A DNA stretch of 64,000 nucleotides from Bacillota bacterium (GTDB lineage Bacteria; Bacillota; Negativicutes; Sporomusales; Sporomusaceae): positions 1 to 64,000 of the forward strand of contig JAEWGR010000122.1 of assembly GCA_023388195.1 (NCBI GenBank), in the 5' to 3' direction. The position numbers were made by a program, and so were the translations under genes. Shown one piece after another: positions 7,845 through 16,665 of this stretch. Every line of letters begins with the position of its first letter. Within the stretch, counting starts at the first letter, position 1. Under the pieces are notes generated by a model, which did not search any database, was not told where the DNA came from, and saw nothing but the letters and a program-made list of their open reading frames with translations.

Positions 7845-9824
7845 TTAGTGGATTGAGTGTCTCTTAATTTTGCGATAAAGCGTACTGCGGGCAATCCCCA
7901 GTATCCCGGCTACCCTGCTGATATTGCCGCCCTCTGTCGCCAGTAAGGCTCTGATCCTGGCTATCTCATAATCAAGCAGGCCTTGCCTTATCTCCTTATT
8001 GCCGGTCACAGCCTGGCTCGGAGTAGCAGGTGGCCAGCATATCTCCGACGGAAAACAGGACACGGAAATAACGCCGCTTTCCGCCATGTAGCAGGCTCTT
8101 TCGGCAGCATTATGGAGTTCCCGGACATTCCCCGGCCAATTGTACCGGTTTATCAGGGCAAATACACTGTCATCAATCGTATACATACGGCCTTGCTCAC
8201 GGCTAATCTCATTGACAAAATTACGGAACAGTAATTCGATATCCTCCTGCCGCTGCCGCAAGGGTGGAATTTCGATCTGAAATACATTCAAACGGTAGTA
8301 TAAATCCTGCCGGAACATTCCGTCCTGAACAAGCCTGTTTAACTCTTTATTGGTGGCACAAATGATTCGCACATCAACAGGGATTACCTTATTGCCGCCA
8401 ATCCGGGATACTTTCTTCTCCTGCAGCACCCTGAGCAAGGCAACCTGCTGCTCTAACGGCATATCGCCGATCTCGTCCAGAAACAAGGTGCCCCCGGCAG
8501 CCAGTTCAAATTTTCCCGCCCGGCCGCCACGCTTGGCCCCGGTAAATGCGCCGTCCTCATAACCAAACAGTTCGCTGGCCACCAATTCGCGGGGAATGGC
8601 ACCACAGTTTAACGCAATGAACGGCCCATTGCCCCTGGCACTCTTGTTGTGAATTGCCTGGGCGAACATCTCTTTCCCGGTACCGCTTTCCCCCTGTAAA
8701 ACAACATTAGATGCAGTAACGGCAGCCGCGGCCGCCTGGCGCACAGCCGCTAAAATCGCGTCACTGCGGCCCAGAATACTTGTGAACTGAAAAGTCGTAT
8801 AATAACCGCTTGCCCTGTTAATCAAGCTGTGGCTCCTGGTGGCAGGCCGCAGGATAATAACCCCGCCATTGCTGCAGCCTTGTTTGTCAAGGATTGACTC
8901 ACCCGAGATGACACAACGGTTTGGTCCTGAAGAACAGCCGGTCTGAAACTCCAGTTCAATCTCAGCCTCTTTGCCTGTGAGCAACTCTTGTATTAATTGC
9001 TTGTTCCCTTTAAAAAGGGCTTGCACCGCAACCCCCTGCAGCAGAGCGCCGCTTTGACCCAGCAGCTTTTGGGCAACAGGATTGAATTCTTTTACTAAAC
9101 CAAAACGATCAAATAAAACGACCCCCTCTGACATCGTATTAAATATACTTGATAAGTGCTTATTCAGCAGTGACAGTTCCTTCTGCTTCTGCTCCATGCC
9201 GATCTGCATGCTAATCGCGTTAGCGGCAGCCGCGACCATACCCAAAGTATGCGAATAGGCCGCCTGCGCCGGCCCCGATAAATCAAGAAAGGCAACAATC
9301 TGGCCGTCAACGCCATAAATAGGGGCAGCCGAACAAGTCCACCAGTGATGCTTCGCGCAATAGTGTTCGGCGCCGGAAACCTGCACCGGTTTACCGGCGG
9401 CTAAGCCAATGGCAATTGCGTTTGTACCTACATCACATTCCCGCCAGCTTGCGCCCCGGACAAAATGCAGTTTTTTGGCACTGGTCAGCGAATCCCGGTC
9501 CCCAAAGCACTCCATTACAAAACCGTTCCCGTCTGCTAACACCACAATAAAGCCTGAGTCGCGGAAGAATTCATATATATTAGCCATAAAGGGCTTGGCT
9601 ATTTTAATAATCTCCTGATTCTTTTCCAGCAGCGCACGGACAGCTGCTTGCTCCAAAATATTCTGAGCCCTGCCGTCATCTGAATTAAGACCGGCCTGCG
9701 AGCATCTGACCCACGAGTCCGCAATCTCCGGCAGGAGCATGTGGCGCTCCAGCTTCCCCGCGCCAATGAACGCTTTCCAGGCTAAATCTTTACTGGCTAA
9801 CCCGGTTGATTTATCTCTTAGCAT
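7845..9824 (-). CDS. acoR: Sigma-54-dependent acetoin operon activator AcoR
   Basis: An enhancer-binding protein that would open the sigma-54 promoter of the aco operon in response to acetoin. Order: an N-terminal sensor region with a GAF domain (about 50-210), a PAS-like segment (about 225-320, FNTMSEGVVLFDRFGLVKEFN), an AAA+ domain (about 345-580) and a C-terminal Fis-type helix-turn-helix (GNISRVAGILGIARSTLYRK). The AAA+ domain has Walker A GESGTGKE, GAFTGA for sigma-54 contact and Walker B GGTLFLDEIGD. ATG at 9824 follows GGGGTG at good spacing; an in-frame GTG lies three codons earlier. At about 659 residues it is typical of AcoR. Confidence 0.93.
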   Translation of the reverse strand: MLRDKSTGLASKDLAWKAFIGAGKLERHMLLPEIADSWVRCSQAGLNSDDGRAQNILEQAAVRALLEKNQEIIKIAKPFMANIYEFFRDSGFIVVLADGNGFVMECFGDRDSLTSAKKLHFVRGASWRECDVGTNAIAIGLAAGKPVQVSGAEHYCAKHHWWTCSAAPIYGVDGQIVAFLDLSGPAQAAYSHTLGMVAAAANAISMQIGMEQKQKELSLLNKHLSSIFNTMSEGVVLFDRFGLVKEFNPVAQKLLGQSGALLQGVAVQALFKGNKQLIQELLTGKEAEIELEFQTGCSSGPNRCVISGESILDKQGCSNGGVIILRPATRSHSLINRASGYYTTFQFTSILGRSDAILAAVRQAAAAAVTASNVVLQGESGTGKEMFAQAIHNKSARGNGPFIALNCGAIPRELVASELFGYEDGAFTGAKRGGRAGKFELAAGGTLFLDEIGDMPLEQQVALLRVLQEKKVSRIGGNKVIPVDVRIICATNKELNRLVQDGMFRQDLYYRLNVFQIEIPPLRQRQEDIELLFRNFVNEISREQGRMYTIDDSVFALINRYNWPGNVRELHNAAERACYMAESGVISVSCFPSEICWPPATPSQAVTGNKEIRQGLLDYEIARIRALLATEGGNISRVAGILGIARSTLYRKIKRHSIH

Positions 9825-10003
9825 CTGCCACACCCCTATCAGCGCCTCGACATTAGTGTTTGTAGAGCTTCGATAAATAGCGCGAAGATTCCTGCAATAT
9901 CTGTCGCCGGCTAAAGATTTAACGAGTGCCGGCTGCTTACCTTAGCTTCGCCGTCCCTGCAGCCTGCGGTATCTGAAAAAGGATTAAAGCCTCAAAGCCT
10001 CTC

Positions 10004-11188
10004 TCATTGAACAGCAGCTGCCATTTCCTGCTCTTCTTCAGCAGGCGGTGGCAATGCTTCCTTTTTAAGCCTGAAACTGATTGGTGCGGTCGTACTGATG
10101 GTAATTGGCTTGCCTTTGTACATTGCCGGGAAAAGTTCCCATTGTTGAATGCTGGCTAAGGCCGCAGCGTCAAGGATTTCTGATCCGGAGCTTTTTAAAA
10201 TTTCGGGGTTTTCCAGTTTGCCTGTTGCTGTTATGGTGAATTTTAGCAACACAGTGCCCTCTTCAAAATTTCTCCTAGCCTCTAACGGATATATTATCGG
10301 TGATGTTTTTACGCGCGGAGGGGTTATTGCCGCAGTTATAGCAGGATCAGGAGATGTTGCGGTAAGCAGCTGCCGGTCCGATTCAACGGCTTGGGCTTTG
10401 ATCTCCGCCGGAATAATGATGGCTTCATTAGTGTCCAGTCTAGAAATGGTTACCGTGGCTGAAGACTTAATATTGTTACAGATTTTCAACAGCGCTTCTT
10501 TTTCCTGAGCATTAGCAGCATTTATTTCAATTATATTTTTGCCGATTTGCCCAATCAGGTCAGATAAATCGATATCCAATTTCGCTTTGCCAGTCTTTTT
10601 ATCAATTTTCATTGTATAATCAAAATCGTTAATATTGCTAAAAGACTGTTCTATTGAGAAATTTTCTGCTGATGTTTGATTAATGAATTCCTTAAAAATA
10701 TAATTTCCGTTTAAAGTTACTTTAAGATCAATTTCATCATTATCTTCTTTTAGTATAGATAAATTAGTAATATAGTCACTATGCTTAGTGGATCTGTCTA
10801 ACGTAATGTATGGCAAAGACTGTTTTATCCATTTATCCCCATTAATATTTGAATAACAAATTAATTGTTTATCAGCTTCTTCGAAAAAATAAATCATTTT
10901 TAAAGCAATAGCTTTGTCCGGCGCCTCCATTGTTATTTTCATCGTACCTTTTGCTAACACTGGCTTTGTTTGCATATCGCTGCTGTTATTAATAATAATA
11001 TGTAACATATTATTTTGGTATGGGATCAATGATGTAATTATAACATCCAGATGGTACTGATCTAATGCAGCAAAATCCTGGTAAGCATTGGCAAGTATTT
11101 TCTTACCTTTTGACGAATCGACTGAAACGGCATTGCCAACATTACCTACCAGGAGCAGCAAAATTAACAATATAACACTTATACGCAT
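10004..11188 (-). CDS. TonB C-terminal domain protein with signal peptide, under B12 riboswitch
   Basis: A 394-residue exported protein. Residues 1-22 form a signal peptide or signal anchor (MRISVILLILLLLVGNVGNA). The central part (about 25-270) is beta-rich and reminiscent of outer-membrane lipoprotein carrier or LolA/DUF6612-type folds, without a family I can name. The C-terminal 90 residues are a TonB domain (YPLEARRNFEEGTVLLKFTI through DAAALASIQQWELFPA). TonB C-terminal domains energise outer-membrane receptors. The upstream cobalamin riboswitch suggests a role in B12 uptake. The middle of the gene is clearly more AT-rich than its neighbours. No ExbB, ExbD or receptor gene is adjacent. 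Confidence 0.8.
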   Translation of the reverse strand: MRISVILLILLLLVGNVGNAVSVDSSKGKKILANAYQDFAALDQYHLDVIITSLIPYQNNMLHIIINNSSDMQTKPVLAKGTMKITMEAPDKAIALKMIYFFEEADKQLICYSNINGDKWIKQSLPYITLDRSTKHSDYITNLSILKEDNDEIDLKVTLNGNYIFKEFINQTSAENFSIEQSFSNINDFDYTMKIDKKTGKAKLDIDLSDLIGQIGKNIIEINAANAQEKEALLKICNNIKSSATVTISRLDTNEAIIIPAEIKAQAVESDRQLLTATSPDPAITAAITPPRVKTSPIIYPLEARRNFEEGTVLLKFTITATGKLENPEILKSSGSEILDAAALASIQQWELFPAMYKGKPITISTTAPISFRLKKEALPPPAEEEQEMAAAVQ

Positions 11189-11234
11189 GATTTCCTCCTT
11201 TAAACCTTAGATAAATACAGCTACTAAAGAATAA

Positions 11235-11265
11235 CAAAAAACATCCCTTTGGATTAAAAGGATGC
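11235..11265 (-). terminator. Terminator hairpin in the cobalamin riboswitch leader
   Basis: On the minus strand GCATCC-TTT pairs with AAA-GGGATG across a short loop, followed by TTTTTTG. It lies between the B12 aptamer and the TonB-domain gene, so it is a plausible expression platform (transcription termination) for the riboswitch. Confidence 0.65.
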
Positions 11266-11375
11266 TTTTTACATAGGGTGAAACAGGGCCAATACAGGTA
11301 ATATACCGGTATTTTCGCACAGTAACCTGCCCGTACACAAATCTCCTCCCATCACACGTGGGCATGTTGGTGATT

Positions 11376-11540
11376 GTCATATAGGCAGTTCTCCTGGCTC
11401 TGGTTCATCGCGCGCCCAAGCCTTCCCAGGACTTTGTCCCAGTGGCTTTTATCAGGTTTGCTCGCCATTACAGTGGCGGGACCGCGCCGGTCTTGCACCG
11501 GACTTCCCTATTAAGCCCGTAAGGGCACCTATACCTGTTC
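11376..11540 (-). promoter_or_regulatory. Cobalamin (B12) riboswitch
   Basis: On the minus strand the conserved core is clear: a GGGAA-GTCCGGTGCAAGACCGG segment, GCGGTCCCGCCACTGTAA, and at the 3' end the B12 box AGCCAGGAGAACTGCC at 11384-11399. The flanking segments GGTATAGG and CCTATATG can close P1. It lies about 190 bp upstream of the TonB-domain gene with a terminator between them, so cobalamin should switch that gene off. Confidence 0.93.
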
Positions 11541-11623
11541 ATATTTATTTTTCACCTGTCTCAGCTTGTCTTCGACAGCTTGATAACTACATTCTCATGG
11601 TTGTTATTTCTGTTAACTTTTAT

Positions 11624-11652
11624 ATTATATAAATGATTGGGAATTCCTTCAA
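11624..11652 (-). promoter_or_regulatory. Sigma-A promoter for the B12 riboswitch transcript
   Basis: On the minus strand TTGAAG (11647-11652), a 17-bp spacer and TATAAT (11624-11629). It is placed about 80 bp upstream of the aptamer and gives a leader of roughly 430 nt. Confidence 0.7.
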
Positions 11653-11737
11653 GAATGTCGGGGTATTTCAAACATTTTGTTGGGGTATTTAATTTAATGA
11701 ATATACCTGCCCTTGAAGGAAATCCGCTGCCTGCCGC

Positions 11738-12235
11738 CTAGCTACGCTCCTCAGGCCTGGCTAAGCCAAGATTGATATGACAATACCCGCCGGGTGTTTT
11801 TCGCAAATATCCCTGATGATATTCCTCTGCCGGATAAAAGGCTCTCAATGGCTCAACCTCAACAACAATAGGCTCCTCATACCGGGACTGCATGCTGTTG
11901 ATAAACTCCAGGATCAATGGCCGCTCCGCCTCATCCTGGTAATAGACCCCCGACCGGTATTGCGTCCCCCGGTCCGGCCCCTGCCGGTTGAGGCTTGTCG
12001 GGTCGATAATCCGGAAATAATGCTCCAGTACCTTGCGGATTGGCAGCACGGCTTCATCATAATGGATTTCACAGATCTCCGTATGTCCGGTCCGCCCTGA
12101 ACATACCTGCTCATAGGTAGGCTTGTCCAAATCCCCCTGACCGTACCCAACCCGGGTTCCCAATACACCTTTCAGTTGCTGAAAGTATGCTTCAACCCCC
12201 CAGAAGCACCCGCCGGCAAGCCATAGCTTTTTCAT
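11738..12235 (-). CDS. msrA: Peptide methionine sulfoxide reductase MsrA
   Basis: Reduces methionine-S-sulfoxide in proteins. With ATG at 12235, which follows GGGAGGGACAGCTA, the protein has 165 residues and begins MKKLWLAGGCFWG; the catalytic cysteine is C10 in GCFWG. Further family markers are GYGQGD, YEQVCSGRTGHTE, the HYFRIIDPTSLNRQGPDRGTQYRSG-type stretch and AEEYHQGYL. The reading frame extends eight codons further upstream to 12259 but without a better ribosome site. No msrB domain is fused. It is probably an independent stress-response gene. Confidence 0.96.
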   Translation of the reverse strand: MKKLWLAGGCFWGVEAYFQQLKGVLGTRVGYGQGDLDKPTYEQVCSGRTGHTEICEIHYDEAVLPIRKVLEHYFRIIDPTSLNRQGPDRGTQYRSGVYYQDEAERPLILEFINSMQSRYEEPIVVEVEPLRAFYPAEEYHQGYLRKTPGGYCHINLGLARPEERS

Positions 12236-12424
12236 TAGCTGTCCCTCCCGCTTTAGCATTTATTTCATAAAGTGCACACCACTGGAAACAGAACAACAAA
12301 ACACATACCTATTTTATACCGATTCTACCCCGCTTAGCCGCTGTATGTAAAACAGCCGCAGATCACCGGCCTGGCAGCGTGACCCTAATCCTGCAGTTTT
12401 AATGCCCCTCATGCTGCTAAATGC

Positions 12425-13693
12425 TTAAAAACGGCAATCTTCCCGCGAGGGCAGACTGCCGGCACGGACATAAATCGGGCAGGCCTGGGCCCGGAACGCC
12501 GACAGGTTGCTGGCGAAAAAAACGGCACCGGCCAGAGTGCATATTCCCCCCAGGGCCAGGGTGCAGCTGACACCAATCTGACTCGCCAGCCAGCCGGCAA
12601 GCAGGCTGCCAATCGGCCCTATCCCCATCAGCGTCATCGTGTAAAAGCTCATTACCCGGCCGCGCATTGCATCATCCACCATACATTGCAGCAGCGTATT
12701 GCTGCTGACTACCTGAATTAAAAAACCTACCCCGAGAATAAATACCAAGACACTGTCCAGCCAAATATTACCTGACAGCATAAAACAAAGCAGTCCGATG
12801 CCAATGGCAGCGGCAGATACAACCAGCAATTTTTCCAGACCCTGAAATTCCTTCCTGGCAGTCATTCCAATCGCAGCCAAAACTGAGCCCAAACCGGAAA
12901 CCGCCAGCAAATAGCCCAGTGCCCCGGCACTTGCCTCCAGAGTTTGCGTTACCAGTACCGGTAACAGTACCGTATACGGCATGGCAGTCAGGCTGATAAT
13001 AGCCAGCAGCACCAGTATATTGCGCAACGGCAATTGCTTAAAGGTATATGTATAACCGGCATAAAACTCTTGCCCCATGGCAAAATTCTGCGGCTTGGGT
13101 CCACCTGCCGGCAATCGCAAAGCAACCAGTGATACGATTGAGATAAAATAACTGGCAGCATTAAGTAAAAAACAATTGCCCTCACCAATCACCGGAATAA
13201 GGATACCGGCTGCGGCCGGGCCTAGCAGCCGCGCCAGATTATAGGTAACCGAGTTCAAAGCAATGGCATTCTGGCGCTCCTCCTGGGTAGCCATCATTTC
13301 TACCGAAATAGCATTGCGGGCCGGCACGTCAAAAGCAGTGACACAACCCAGCAACAAGCTTAACACTAAGACATGCCCGATCTCCAACTGGCCTGCAAGC
13401 GTCAGCCAGGCCAGCAGGCTTGCCTGAACTAGACTAAAAGCCTGCGTAACAACAAGCACGGTTCGCTTACACCAGCGGTCAATCCACACCCCGGCAAAAG
13501 GCGCCAGTACAAAATTAGGAATCTGGCCGGCAAAGGCAACTAAACCTAACATAAAAGCAGAATCAGTCAGCCGGTAAATCAGCCAGCTCACAGCGATATT
13601 CTGAATCCAGGTGCCAATAATAGATAAACCCTGCCCGGTGAAAAAGATCTGATAGTTCCGGTTGCAGAGAGCTTTTAGCATATTATTCAACAT
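12425..13693 (-). CDS. MFS transporter (EntS/MFS_3-like exporter)
   Basis: A 12-helix major facilitator protein of about 422 residues, most similar in pattern to the enterobactin exporter / MFS_3 group: NYQIFFTGQGLSIIGTWIQNIAVSWLIYRLTDSAFMLG at the N-terminus, FAGVWIDRWCKRTVL as the loop 2-3 motif, and AFDVPARNAISVEM. Substrate unknown; siderophore, peptide or drug export are candidates. ATG at 13693 follows GGAGGGG at good spacing, while an in-frame TTG lies two codons earlier. The C-terminus ends in a short cytoplasmic tail. It is transcribed divergently from the thioesterase gene. Confidence 0.85.
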   Translation of the reverse strand: MLNNMLKALCNRNYQIFFTGQGLSIIGTWIQNIAVSWLIYRLTDSAFMLGLVAFAGQIPNFVLAPFAGVWIDRWCKRTVLVVTQAFSLVQASLLAWLTLAGQLEIGHVLVLSLLLGCVTAFDVPARNAISVEMMATQEERQNAIALNSVTYNLARLLGPAAAGILIPVIGEGNCFLLNAASYFISIVSLVALRLPAGGPKPQNFAMGQEFYAGYTYTFKQLPLRNILVLLAIISLTAMPYTVLLPVLVTQTLEASAGALGYLLAVSGLGSVLAAIGMTARKEFQGLEKLLVVSAAAIGIGLLCFMLSGNIWLDSVLVFILGVGFLIQVVSSNTLLQCMVDDAMRGRVMSFYTMTLMGIGPIGSLLAGWLASQIGVSCTLALGGICTLAGAVFFASNLSAFRAQACPIYVRAGSLPSREDCRF

Positions 13694-13890
13694 GCTCAAT
13701 CCCCTCCTGCATAATAGTATTCGTGCAAAGCCGCGAATATCCTACCCACCCATCAGCAGAGCAGTTGGAAAAGCTGCGGTTCATCCCTATATAAATTTGC
13801 AGATTTTGTGTTACAATAATCAATATCGGCGGCTGCTTGCAGCTTAACGGCAGCTACCTGTCAACACTATATACCCCGAGGAGGCCCAAT

Positions 13891-14325
13891 ATGACCGACC
13901 AAAATGTATTGCTCAAAAACCACTTACATACACGTTATGCCCAAAACTCATTTGTAAATCTGCTGCAAATAGAGATTGTTGCGATAGAAGCAGGTGCGGC
14001 AACATTGTCAATGCCGGTACTGAATGACAAACATACAAACTTATACAATATTGCCCACGGCGGGGCACTGGCATCACTGGCAGATACCGGCATGGGCATG
14101 GCCTGTGCCAGTCTTGGCAAAAAGGTTGTAACCTTGGAAATGAATCTGAATTATATTCGCAAAGCCGAATGCCAGGAGGCGCTCACCGCTATCTGCACAG
14201 TCATTCATAATGGCAGTCAGACAATGATTGCCGAAGCCGCCATCTTTGACGGGGCCCAAAAACTGCTTGTAAAAGCCAGAGGAACCTTTTTCGTAACCGG
14301 GACATTCTTAGAAGACGTTAAATGA
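13891..14325 (+). CDS. PaaI-family hotdog thioesterase
   Basis: A 144-residue hotdog-fold acyl-CoA thioesterase. The family signature is the central helix with NIAHGGALASLADTGMGMAC (around residues 52-71), where the HGG and following acidic residue form the active site, and the strand LEMNLNYIRKA. ATG at 13891 follows GAGGAGG. The substrate is unknown; PaaI relatives act on aromatic acyl-CoAs. It is followed after 19 bp by an uncharacterised gene and then a hydrolase gene, all on the same strand. Confidence 0.88.
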   Translation: MTDQNVLLKNHLHTRYAQNSFVNLLQIEIVAIEAGAATLSMPVLNDKHTNLYNIAHGGALASLADTGMGMACASLGKKVVTLEMNLNYIRKAECQEALTAICTVIHNGSQTMIAEAAIFDGAQKLLVKARGTFFVTGTFLEDVK

Positions 14326-14344
14326 GCCAGGCAGGATAAACGGC

Positions 14345-14890
14345 ATGAATAATCAAAATCCAACAGCCCTATGGAGTATTCAGGCCCGGGCCTTTAGAAT
14401 CCCCTATACACCTTTCAGCCACAATTTCTGGGCTTTGGCCAACCCCGCCGGCCAGGTTGCCGACCAGATACACGGCTTGGCCTATGATCCCCAAGCAGGA
14501 ACAACCAAAGCAATTGGCAACTCTTCACATTATCTGCGCGTTGTCCACGATGCCACCATTGTGTGGTCCCTGCAGCCCAATCAGCCAACTGTGGTCTGCA
14601 GCACAGGACCGGAAGCGGAAATTCGCAGCCGCTGGCAGGCAGCGCTGAATGCCGTTTTTGCCATCAACGCATTACACCTGCGTTATCCCAACCTCTGGCA
14701 GCATCTATATAAAATGAACAGCAATACCATCTTCAACACAATTGGTCAGATTATGGGGGTTGCCAAACCAGGAAAACTACTGCCAACACTGGCCCCGGGT
14801 ATAAAGTTGGTTGTTTCCCGGGCTATTATCGATCTTTATTGCTATAGACCCCAACCGGCAACACGCAACCAAGCCGAACCGCAAGCTTAA
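14345..14890 (+). CDS. Uncharacterised protein
   Basis: A 181-residue soluble protein I do not recognise. It opens MNNQNPTALWSIQARAF and contains FSHNFWALANPAGQVADQIHGLAYDP, which resembles a papain-like or lipase-like loop with a histidine but is not diagnostic. The rest is mixed alpha/beta with a C-terminal Gln/Pro-rich tail. AGGCAGGA precedes the ATG at suitable spacing. It lies 19 bp after the thioesterase gene and 115 bp before the alpha/beta hydrolase gene, so co-transcription is likely. There is no signal peptide. Confidence 0.6.
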   Translation: MNNQNPTALWSIQARAFRIPYTPFSHNFWALANPAGQVADQIHGLAYDPQAGTTKAIGNSSHYLRVVHDATIVWSLQPNQPTVVCSTGPEAEIRSRWQAALNAVFAINALHLRYPNLWQHLYKMNSNTIFNTIGQIMGVAKPGKLLPTLAPGIKLVVSRAIIDLYCYRPQPATRNQAEPQA

Positions 14891-15005
14891 CCCTTTAATA
14901 CTCTTTACCACGCACCACTGTATGGTAATTTTTTATTTGTTTTTCCATGCACGACATATCTCCGGCTGCTTTGTGAAATACTTACAGTACTGGAGGTTGT
15001 CACCA

Positions 15006-15971
15006 ATGGATACTGCCTTAAAAACCCACAAACGTAAAATCTATTATCATACCTTTATCGTATTTTCATTACTGGCCTTTGTCACCTTCAATTCGATTCT
15101 CGTTATCCTGGGCATCATGCTCCACAATGGCCTTAGTGTGGTAAACACAAGAATTGAATTTATACATTACACCAATATGCAATCCCGGCTAAAACAGGGC
15201 CTGGAGACCAAAGGCTGGCAGCCGGTCAGTCTCAATTCCCGTTTTGGCTATAGGCTGGAAGGCACCTTTATCCCTAATCGGACACCCTCCAATAAAACCG
15301 TCATTTTTGTACATGGGATAGCGGCTAGCCAGGCAATGGGCCTGCATGTCCTGGATATGTATCTTGACCGAGGCTACAACCTGCTGATTTATGACTCCCG
15401 CAACCACGGGGCCAGCGGTGGCCCGTGCGTATCCTGGGGGTATTATGAGCAATATGACCTGGACCAATGGGTGGACTGGCTCAAACAAAAACAGCCTGAC
15501 GGCATCATCGGTGTGCACGGGGTATCCTTGGGAGCCACAACCGCCGTGATGCACGCAGCATTAAACGAATCGTCCAGGCAGGTACAATTCTATATTGCCG
15601 ATAGCGCCTACAGTGATTTAGCCACATTATTAGAACAGCAGCTTGCCAAGCACACCCGTTCGCCCCATCCGCTGTGGATCAAACTTCTTATCAATTACGC
15701 GAGCCTGGTTGCTTATTTCCAGTCTGACTTCGCCTATGCGGCCATCAGACCGGTTGCCGCCCTGGGGACTGTCACTACCCCCATTTTGTACCTGCATGGG
15801 GAAGCAGACACACTTGTGCCTGTGGAAATGAGCCGGGAATTAGCCAATGCCACCAATGGCTACCGGGAATTGCACACATTCCCCGGCATTACCCATGGCC
15901 GGGCTCTTTTAGACAGCAAACCGGAGTACCAGGAGGCCGTAACAAAATTTCTGACAGTGATCGGTCAATAA
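15006..15971 (+). CDS. Membrane-anchored alpha/beta hydrolase
   Basis: An alpha/beta-hydrolase of 321 residues with an N-terminal transmembrane anchor (about 13-43, YYHTFIVFSLLAFVTFNSIL...). The catalytic triad can be proposed: the nucleophile Ser in GVSLGA, Asp in HGEADTLVP and His in GITHGRALL. The oxyanion region is FVHGIA, followed by YDSRNHGASGG. This pattern matches the YqkD/FrsA-like, BAAT-type group of extracytoplasmic hydrolases. ATG at 15006 follows TGGAGG. The frame is open back to 14811 but overlaps the previous gene. Substrate unknown. It ends before a bidirectional terminator. Confidence 0.87.
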   Translation: MDTALKTHKRKIYYHTFIVFSLLAFVTFNSILVILGIMLHNGLSVVNTRIEFIHYTNMQSRLKQGLETKGWQPVSLNSRFGYRLEGTFIPNRTPSNKTVIFVHGIAASQAMGLHVLDMYLDRGYNLLIYDSRNHGASGGPCVSWGYYEQYDLDQWVDWLKQKQPDGIIGVHGVSLGATTAVMHAALNESSRQVQFYIADSAYSDLATLLEQQLAKHTRSPHPLWIKLLINYASLVAYFQSDFAYAAIRPVAALGTVTTPILYLHGEADTLVPVEMSRELANATNGYRELHTFPGITHGRALLDSKPEYQEAVTKFLTVIGQ

Positions 15972-16030
15972 CCGGTTATCTTGTTACCACAAACAGCAGA
16001 TCATTTCCAGGAAATAATCCTATAAATAAC

Positions 16031-16067
16031 AAAACGCCCCTGCTATAAGCAGGGGCGCTAAAAATTT
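16031..16067. terminator. Bidirectional terminator between hydrolase and zinc-ribbon genes
   Basis: CGCCCCTGC-TATAA-GCAGGGGCG is a perfect 9-bp stem (16035-16057), flanked by AAAA on the left and AAAAATTTT on the right. It can end both the rightward hydrolase transcript and the leftward zinc-ribbon transcript. Confidence 0.88.
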
Positions 16068-16381
16068 TAGTATCTGTTGTTGTTTTGAGTGAAGCAATCT
16101 CTGCAGTAAACAGGACGATCGCTGCTCGGACGGAAAGGAACTTGAGTTTGTACGCCGCAAGCTGCGCAAGTTACGTCATGCATTTCGCGTTGTTGGAAGT
16201 TATTGCTACGGCCACCAAAGCCACCGCGGCTGTTGTTTTGTTGTTTGCGAGCTGCTCTGCACTCAGGGCAACGGCCTGGTTCGTTGGTGAAACCTTTCTC
16301 GGCGAAGAAGTCTTGCTCAGATGCTGTGAATACGAATCCAGCACCACAGTCACGACAGGTTAAGTTTTTGTCTTGATTCAT
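16067..16381 (-). CDS. Zinc-ribbon domain protein (zf-trcl type, two CxxC pairs repeated)
   Basis: A 104-residue protein with two zinc-binding modules. The N-terminal one has CRDCGAGFVFTASEQDFF and CPECR, matching the zf-trcl probable zinc ribbon, with the Cys pairs near residues 9/12 and 38/41. The C-terminal one has CAACG, VPFRPSSDRPVYCRDCF. A Gly/Arg/Asn-rich linker (NNSRGGFGGRSNNFQQRE) joins them and looks like an RNA-binding RGG-type spacer. The function is unknown; nucleic-acid binding is inferred. AATTAGGAGGAATT precedes the ATG. A strong promoter and a roughly 110-nt leader lie upstream, suggesting high, regulated expression. Confidence 0.82.
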   Translation of the reverse strand: MNQDKNLTCRDCGAGFVFTASEQDFFAEKGFTNEPGRCPECRAARKQQNNSRGGFGGRSNNFQQREMHDVTCAACGVQTQVPFRPSSDRPVYCRDCFTQNNNRY

Positions 16382-16500
16382 TATTGAATTCCTCCTAATT
16401 AAGATTGTACCCGGATAGCTTTTCGTAAATTACTCACTGGGCTTCTCTTAATGAGAAGGACTAATGATCAATTAACTGGGCCTTCAACTGGGTCTATTTC

Positions 16501-16529
16501 ATTATACTTCTATTCAAACTAATTGTAAA
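16501..16529 (-). promoter_or_regulatory. Sigma-A promoter of the zinc-ribbon gene
   Basis: Minus strand TTTACA (16524-16529), 17-bp spacer, TATAAT (16501-16506). The leader to the ATG is about 110 nt and contains three CCAGT repeats and a TCCTTCTCATTAAGAGAAG hairpin, a structured 5' UTR that may be regulatory. From 16530 to 16665 I see nothing else beyond the end of the deacetylase gene. Confidence 0.75.
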
Positions 16530-16665
16530 GAGTTAAACTGGTGTTTTTTTGTTATTTTTGCATTTTTTTGATATATATTATGACAATAAACACAGATTTA
16601 CTGCTGCCCGGAGATAAAAAGAGGCCCGCGCCGGTGCTGACGCCCTGTTAACCCCTGCACAACAC

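Noticed and set aside
10500..11200. AT-rich stretch as a recent mobile insertion
   Set aside because: It lies within one intact reading frame with signal peptide and TonB domain, with riboswitch control upstream; composition alone does not show transfer.
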